Positions 59,326 through 64,000 of a stretch of 64,000 bases of DNA are shown one piece after another. The notes beneath the pieces were generated by a model, which was not told the DNA's origin, did no database searches, and worked only from the letters and a program-made list of their open reading frames with translations. A program made the translations under genes and the position numbers. Position 1 is the first letter of the stretch. Every line of letters starts with the position of its first letter. The DNA comes from Rhodobiaceae bacterium (lineage in GTDB: Bacteria; Pseudomonadota; Alphaproteobacteria; Parvibaculales; Parvibaculaceae), in NCBI GenBank assembly GCA_021404525.1, contig JAAWWE010000002.1, forward strand, positions 338,809-402,808. The letters are read 5' to 3'.

Positions 59326-60708
59326 ATGGACACCTCAGTACTGGTTGTGACGATCCTCATCCTGACATTGTTCGGGTATTGGATGGGACGGTCTCGGGCC
59401 CGGCTTTTGGCAGGGAGCGACCATCTCTCTGTTCTGCATTCTCTTCCGAGTTACCACGGGTCCTATGTGGCCCTTTGGTGTGGGCTGCCTGCGCTTCTGC
59501 TTGTTGCAGCCTGGTTGGTCTTTGAACCGTCGATCATCGAATATATCGTTGTTGAAGCTATTCCCGGCGCTCGCGCTCTTGAACCCGCACAATTGAGCCT
59601 GCTGGTCGCTGACATCCGCAACCTCACCTCTGGCAATATTGTCAGTCGCGAAATAGATCCGGCGCTCGCGGCAGCTGGCGAGCACTATCTTTCGCTGCAA
59701 CGTGCGAGCCACGCTGCATTGATTGTCGTGGCTTTGTCTGTAGCTGTTTATGGCTTCTATCTGTCGCGCAAGAGCCAGACCCGCGAATTCCGGGCGCGCA
59801 ACCGAGTAGAGAAAGTCGTTCGTCTCATCATGGTTGTGGCCTCAACCATCGCCATTCTGACGACGGTCGGCATCATCCTATCTCTCATTTTCGAGACGCT
59901 TCGCTTCTTTGAAAAAGTGAGCGTCAGTGAGTTTCTCTTTGGCCTCAACTGGAGTCCTCAGACCGCCTTGCGCGCGGAACAGGTCGGATCCTCTGGTGCA
60001 TTTGGCGCCGTGCCGATTTTTGCAGGCACGTTCATGATCACGGCGCTCGCCATGTTGGTGGCGGTCCCGGTCGGTCTGCTCTCAGCAATCTACATGTCTG
60101 AATATGCCGGACCGAAAATGCGTGCGATTGCCAAGCCTATCCTGGAAGTGCTCGCGGGTATCCCGACCGTTGTTTATGGCTTTTTTGCTGCCCTGACAGT
60201 TGCTCCCTTCTTCCGCCAAACAGGGGAAGCCGCTGGGCTCATGGTTTCATCAGAGTCCGCTCTTGCAGCGGGCATGGTCATGGGGGTGATGATCATCCCC
60301 TTCGTGTCATCGCTATCAGATGATGTGATGAACGCAGTGCCGCAATCACTCCGCGACGGCGCCTATGCGCTCGGCGCGACCCAGTCTGAGACGATCAAAC
60401 AGGTCATCTTGCCAGCAGCTCTGCCAGGAATTGTAGGTGCCGTATTGCTCGCCATCTCCCGGGCCATTGGGGAGACCATGATTGTGGTGATGGCAGCGGG
60501 ACTCGCGGCAAACCTGACAGCCAATCCTCTGGAGGCAGTAACCACAGTCACCGTACAAATTGTCACCCTGCTTGTCGGTGACCAGGAATTCGACAGCGCC
60601 AAGACTCTGGCCGCCTTTGCCCTGGGTCTGGTGCTTTTCATCATCACTCTCGGACTGAACATGATCGCGCTCAGTGTTGTCCGGCGGTATCGCGAGAAAT
60701 ATGACTGA
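59326..60708 (+). CDS. pstC: Phosphate ABC permease PstC, long N-terminal form
   Basis: A 460-residue permease, about 150 residues longer than E. coli PstC. The N-terminal extension (VLVVTILILTLFGYWMGRSRARL and two further helices around ~40-60 and ~130-150) precedes the standard MetI-type domain. That domain starts near residue 175 (IAILTTVGIILSLIFETLRFF) and has the coupling helix EAA loop in LRDGAYALGATQSETIKQVILPAALPGI (~345-372, in parts). It forms the channel with PstA and is driven by PstB. It overlaps the pstA start by eight bases. The extension is typical of alphaproteobacterial PstC. Confidence 0.92.
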   Translation: MDTSVLVVTILILTLFGYWMGRSRARLLAGSDHLSVLHSLPSYHGSYVALWCGLPALLLVAAWLVFEPSIIEYIVVEAIPGARALEPAQLSLLVADIRNLTSGNIVSREIDPALAAAGEHYLSLQRASHAALIVVALSVAVYGFYLSRKSQTREFRARNRVEKVVRLIMVVASTIAILTTVGIILSLIFETLRFFEKVSVSEFLFGLNWSPQTALRAEQVGSSGAFGAVPIFAGTFMITALAMLVAVPVGLLSAIYMSEYAGPKMRAIAKPILEVLAGIPTVVYGFFAALTVAPFFRQTGEAAGLMVSSESALAAGMVMGVMIIPFVSSLSDDVMNAVPQSLRDGAYALGATQSETIKQVILPAALPGIVGAVLLAISRAIGETMIVVMAAGLAANLTANPLEAVTTVTVQIVTLLVGDQEFDSAKTLAAFALGLVLFIITLGLNMIALSVVRRYREKYD

Positions 60709-62005
60709 TATGGCTATCTCCAACACAGCTGATAAACAGCAGACAGATTTCTCGGCGCGATTGCAGAAACGCTATGCCGCTGAACGGCGCTTCCGAGCCT
60801 ATGGTCTGGGCGCCATTGTGATCGCTGTGTCCATTCTCTGCATTCTGCTTGGGACGATTACGTTCCAAGGCACGCCGGCATTTTTCCAGACCTACATGAA
60901 GGTCGATGTCTTTTTCGACGAAGCAGTTATTGACCCTGCGGGCACGCGGGAAGAGCGGACCCTGCGCACCGCAAATTACCAGGCATTGGCGAAGCGAGCG
61001 CTTTACGAGATTTTCCCCGAGGTGACAGAGCGTCGGGAAAAGAGAACGCTGAGCCGTCTGCTCTCAAGCGGTGCCTACCGAACCCTAGGTGAGATGGTTA
61101 TCGATGATCCCTCAATCATTGGCACGACGCAGAGCGTTTGGCTGGTGACGTCGGACGACATCGACACTTTCTACAAAGGTCAGATTGATCGCGACACCGC
61201 CGAAGGGGATCGCCGCGTCAAAGACAATGAGATTGCCTGGGTCGACGCCCTTGATGCCAGTGGTCGGGTTGACCTGCAATTCAACACAGCGTTCTTCGCG
61301 ACGGGTGACAGCCGCGAGCCGGAACTTGCAGGCATCTGGGGCGCCGTGGTCGGGTCCTTCCTGACACTTATTGTGACGCTCGCCGTAAGCTTTCCGCTAG
61401 GGGTGTCCGCCGCTGTTTATCTTGAAGAGTTCGCGCCGAAAAACCGGTGGACCGACTTGATTGAGGTAAACATCAACAACCTGGCAGCGGTCCCCTCCAT
61501 CGTCTTTGGATTGTTGGGCCTCGCCGTCTTCTTAAGCTTCTTTGGCATGCCGCGTTCGGCCCCGCTGGTCGGGGGGCTGGTGCTGGCGCTCATGACCCTG
61601 CCAACCATCATTATCGCGACGCGGGCAGCGCTTAAGGCTGTGCCGCCGTCAATCCGCGAAGCAGCGCTAGGTGTCGGCGCCTCTGACTTGCAGGTCGTCA
61701 CCCATCACGTGCTGCCATTGGCGATGCCTGGCATTCTGACCGGGACCATCATCGGGATGGCACAGGCACTCGGTGAGACAGCGCCCTTGCTGATGATTGG
61801 CATGGTCGCCTTCATCGTGGATGTGCCCTCGACAGTAACAGACCCTTCAACTGTGCTTCCGGTGCAAATCTACATTTGGGCAGACAGCCCGGAACGCGCT
61901 TTTGTTGCCAAGACGAGTGCCGCCATCATGGTGCTGCTTGGTTTTCTCATCACCATGAACGCCATCGCGGTACTGTTGCGTAAGCGTTTTGAACGCCGCT
62001 GGTAA
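60701..62005 (+). CDS. pstA: Phosphate ABC permease PstA with DUF3333 N-terminal domain
   Basis: A 434-residue permease. After a first membrane helix ([20 protein letters not shown]) a ~150-residue soluble segment (residues ~65-205, acidic and charged; DUF3333 by family knowledge) is inserted. The MetI domain follows with [25 protein letters not shown] and the EAA loop [25 protein letters not shown] (in parts). The start ATG at 60701 lies inside the pstC end; an ATG at 60710 is an alternative. The extra domain probably faces the periplasm and its function is unknown. Confidence 0.91.
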   Translation: MTDMAISNTADKQQTDFSARLQKRYAAERRFRAYGLGAIVIAVSILCILLGTITFQGTPAFFQTYMKVDVFFDEAVIDPAGTREERTLRTANYQALAKRALYEIFPEVTERREKRTLSRLLSSGAYRTLGEMVIDDPSIIGTTQSVWLVTSDDIDTFYKGQIDRDTAEGDRRVKDNEIAWVDALDASGRVDLQFNTAFFATGDSREPELAGIWGAVVGSFLTLIVTLAVSFPLGVSAAVYLEEFAPKNRWTDLIEVNINNLAAVPSIVFGLLGLAVFLSFFGMPRSAPLVGGLVLALMTLPTIIIATRAALKAVPPSIREAALGVGASDLQVVTHHVLPLAMPGILTGTIIGMAQALGETAPLLMIGMVAFIVDVPSTVTDPSTVLPVQIYIWADSPERAFVAKTSAAIMVLLGFLITMNAIAVLLRKRFERRW

Positions 62006-62016
62006 AGGATCAGGTC

Positions 62017-62829
62017 ATGTCGGTCGCTGAAGCCGTTAAATCTGAAACACCTGCTGAAAAGCCGGAACAGATAAAACATAAGATCACAGGCAAGGATGTC
62101 TCCGTCTTTTATGGCGAAAAACAGGCTTTGTTTGATGTCAATCTCGACATCCGCGAACAGCAGGTTACCTCGCTGATTGGCCCATCTGGGTGTGGGAAGT
62201 CCACTTTCCTTCGCTGCATCAATCGGATGAACGACGTGATTGACGGCTGCCGGATTGAAGGCGAAGTCAAAGTCGATGGGACAGACATATATCGCTCAGG
62301 CCTGGACGTTGTCGAGCTACGGGCCCGCGTTGGCATGGTGTTCCAGAAGCCAAATCCTTTTCCTAAATCGATCTATGACAATATCGCCTACGGCCCGCGG
62401 ATTCACGGTCAAGCCAGTGACTCCGCAGAGTTGGATGAGATCGTCGAGACCAGTCTTCGCAGAGCAGGTCTTTGGGAAGAGGTGAAAGACCGTTTGGACA
62501 ATCCCGGAACAGGCCTTTCGGGTGGTCAGCAGCAGAGGCTTTGTATCGCCCGGGCGATTGCGGTGAACCCGGAAGTCATTTTGATGGATGAACCCTGTTC
62601 GGCGCTGGACCCGATTGCGACGGCTCGGATTGAAGAACTTATTGATGAGCTAAGAGAAAAATACACGATCGTGATCGTGACACACTCAATGCAGCAGGCT
62701 GCCCGCGTTTCTCAGCGGACAGCATTTTTCCATATGGGTGTGGTGGTTGAAGAAGGTGCGACGAGCGACATTTTCACCAAACCACGTGACGAGCGGACAC
62801 TAGACTATATCACTGGTCGGTTTGGCTAA
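62017..62829 (+). CDS. pstB: Phosphate ABC transporter ATPase PstB
   Basis: A 270-residue ATP-binding subunit. Walker A is GPSGCGKST (~54), the signature [15 protein letters not shown] (~168), Walker [14 protein letters not shown] (~190) and the switch His in [13 protein letters not shown] (~225). A short charged N-terminal extension precedes the usual start. It lies 11 bp after pstA and hydrolyses ATP to pump phosphate; it also helps PhoU hold PhoR inactive in high phosphate. Confidence 0.96.
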   Translation: MSVAEAVKSETPAEKPEQIKHKITGKDVSVFYGEKQALFDVNLDIREQQVTSLIGPSGCGKSTFLRCINRMNDVIDGCRIEGEVKVDGTDIYRSGLDVVELRARVGMVFQKPNPFPKSIYDNIAYGPRIHGQASDSAELDEIVETSLRRAGLWEEVKDRLDNPGTGLSGGQQQRLCIARAIAVNPEVILMDEPCSALDPIATARIEELIDELREKYTIVIVTHSMQQAARVSQRTAFFHMGVVVEEGATSDIFTKPRDERTLDYITGRFG

Positions 62830-62859
62830 GCGCCCATCGGGACCAAAGGAGACAGCATT

Positions 62860-63576
62860 GTGACAGACCATATCGTTACTTCTTTTTCAGAAGAGCTTGA
62901 ACAGCTCTCGACCAATGTGTCCAAGATGGGCGGTCTTGCTGAAGCTCAACTGCAAAGCGCCATTGACGCGATAACCCGACGGGATATGGCGCTGGCGGAC
63001 CGGACGGTCATGCAGGACCAGCAACTGGACGATCTTGAGATCCTGATTGAGGAGAACGCGGTTGAACTGATTGCCCTTCGTCAGCCCATGGCACTTGATC
63101 TGCGCGAAGCAATGACAGCAATCAAGATCGCTGCCGACCTTGAACGTATTGGTGACCTGGCAAAAAACATCTCAAAACGCTCACTGGTCATTTTTCAGGA
63201 CTATGAAACGCCAAACCGGCTGGTGCAGGGTCTAAGTCGCATGGGCAAGCTGTCGCTGGGACAACTGAAACTTGTTCTGGATGCCTACACCAACCGTGAT
63301 GTTGAAATGGCCAACAAAGTCTGGGTGTCGGATGAAGAGATTGACGAGATGTACAACTCCGTCTTCCGTGAACTCCTCACCTACATGATGGAGGACCCGC
63401 GCATGATCGGCATGTGCACGCATCTTCTGTTCGTTGCAAAGAACATTGAACGTATCGGGGACCACGCCACAAACATTGCCGAGACCGTAAGCTATTTGGT
63501 CACTGGTGACCGGGTGGTCGGGGAGCGTCCGAAGGGGGACAAAACCAGCACCACCTCTGTGGCGACCGGGACATAG
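62860..63576 (+). CDS. phoU: Phosphate signalling protein PhoU
   Basis: A 238-residue helical protein with two PhoU three-helix repeats (residues ~10-115 and ~120-215). The metal-cluster motifs are seen as DLREAMTAIKIAADLERIGDLAKNI (~80-105) and MCTHLLFVAKNIERIGDHATNIAE (~190-213). It links PstB and PhoR to repress the Pho response. The start is GTG at 62860 after AAAGGAGACAGCATT. A C-terminal tail (RPKGDKTSTTSVATGT) is polar and probably flexible. Confidence 0.94.
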   Translation: MTDHIVTSFSEELEQLSTNVSKMGGLAEAQLQSAIDAITRRDMALADRTVMQDQQLDDLEILIEENAVELIALRQPMALDLREAMTAIKIAADLERIGDLAKNISKRSLVIFQDYETPNRLVQGLSRMGKLSLGQLKLVLDAYTNRDVEMANKVWVSDEEIDEMYNSVFRELLTYMMEDPRMIGMCTHLLFVAKNIERIGDHATNIAETVSYLVTGDRVVGERPKGDKTSTTSVATGT

Positions 63577-63584
63577 GCATAGAC

Positions 63585-63641
63585 ATGAAACTGAGCGAGC
63601 ATCACTTGGCGATGATCGCCAAGAAGTTGCCGGAGGTATAA
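63585..63641 (+). CDS. Possible 18-residue leader peptide before phoB
   Basis: An ATG at 63585 opens MKLSEHHLAMIAKKLPEV and stops at 63639-63641, one base before the phoB start ATG at 63643. The phoB ribosome binding site (GGAGG, 63632-63636) lies inside this frame, so translation of the small frame could affect phoB initiation. No homologue is known to me. Confidence 0.25.
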   Translation: MKLSEHHLAMIAKKLPEV

Positions 63642-63642
63642 G

Positions 63643-64000
63643 ATGGCCCTTGAGATGGAATTTGATGCGAGAACATCAGCCGCTACCGGCTCAACAACAC
63701 GGCGCACAACAATGAAGCCCACAGTTCTGGTTGTCGAAGACGAAGAAGCACTTGCAATGCTCCTTCAGTACAATCTGGAGAAAGAAGGGTACAATGTTGT
63801 GGCAACGGCCGACGGCGAAGAGGCCGCGATGCTGGTGCGTGAGATAGAGCCTGATCTTGTTCTGCTCGATTGGATGTTGCCAAGCCTGTCGGGTATTGAG
63901 CTCTGTCGGCGTCTGCGCTCGCGCTCTGAAAAACCCAATCTGCCGATTGTGATGATCACGGACCGGGGGGAAGAGGGCGACCACCATCACGGCCACGAAC
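63643..64000 (+). CDS. phoB: Phosphate regulon response regulator PhoB, cut by window edge
   Basis: The frame runs off the right edge after about 119 codons. The receiver domain is clear: acidic pocket in VLVVEDEEALAMLLQYNLE, phosphorylation Asp in DLVLLDWMLPSLSG, and switch Thr in VMIT. The DNA-binding domain is outside. The start at 63643 has GGAGG at good distance and gives a 23-residue N-terminal extension; the more usual PhoB start MKPTVLVVEDE at 63712 lacks a ribosome binding site. The last ~14 codons (TDRGEEGDHHHGHE) differ from the usual TARGEEGDRxRGLE in several clustered positions, so the edge may contain errors or be truly divergent. Confidence 0.88.
   Translation, partial: MALEMEFDARTSAATGSTTRRTTMKPTVLVVEDEEALAMLLQYNLEKEGYNVVATADGEEAAMLVREIEPDLVLLDWMLPSLSGIELCRRLRSRSEKPNLPIVMITDRGEEGDHHHGHE

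Noticed and set aside
1..64000. CRISPR arrays, phage genes, insertion sequences, plasmid or conjugation genes
   Set aside because: None seen: no regularly spaced repeats, no transposase or integrase motifs and no phage structural genes.

Overview
The window looks like a chromosomal segment of an alphaproteobacterium, most likely near Parvibaculales/Hyphomicrobiales. This is inferred from gene order and family content, not from a search. The supporting signs are the order rpmH-rnpA-yidC-engB-argB, the dapE-dapD-HAD nucleotidase cluster, DUF2336 and DUF1036 proteins, PstA and PstC with long N-terminal extensions, and phoR-pstSCAB-phoU-phoB. Base composition is moderately GC-rich. Coding density is very high, with many 4-bp ATGA overlaps. 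I see no phage, insertion sequence, plasmid gene or CRISPR array.

Layout. 0-2.6 kb: lysine/diaminopimelate genes (dapE cut by the left edge, dapD) and a HAD nucleotidase. 2.7-5.8 kb: a diguanylate cyclase translationally coupled to a DUF2336 protein. 5.9-11.1 kb: a double-DUF1036 secreted protein, then argB, engB, yidC, rnpA and rpmH read leftward from a clear promoter. 11.5-14.7 kb: DUF547, TVP38/TMEM64 and a MerA/Lpd-like flavoprotein. 14.7-22 kb: histidine kinase, glucokinase, gamma-glutamyltransferase, S58 peptidase, a lipoprotein and tRNA-Arg(ACG). 22.3-30.3 kb: a TolB/TPR protein, an APC permease, a PpiC-HupE pair facing a DUF3604 protein, and a TetR regulator.

30.4-41.2 kb is an accessory catabolic region. 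It holds DUF1330, GST, an esterase, small membrane proteins, a MarR regulator divergent from carboxymuconolactone decarboxylase/VOC/HXXEE/SSF-symporter genes, and a TetR regulator divergent from two FAD monooxygenases. The MarR and TetR sites are clean palindromes in the intergenic spaces. 41.2-46.1 kb is a copper block (CopB, CopA multicopper oxidase, CPx-type ATPase) divergent around two CueR-like boxes. 46.2-52.4 kb carries a PAS histidine kinase, a hydrolase, and an OmpR/EnvZ-type pair divergent from a Spy/CpxP-like periplasmic protein, an arrangement resembling CpxRA-CpxP. 52.5-56.4 kb holds a tandem pair of four-helix membrane proteins resembling styrene-oxide isomerase, a PF10118 protein controlled from a 36-bp palindrome, TetR, an ABM monooxygenase and an SDR. 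56.7-64 kb is the phosphate regulon, with three Pho half-boxes in front of pstS; phoB runs off the right edge.

A small dispersed repeat occurs three times, each just after a stop codon, and its nested stems change in a compensated way between copies. The less usual systems are this repeat, the CpxRAP-like unit, the tandem isomerase-like pair and the PpiC-HupE-DUF3604 module.
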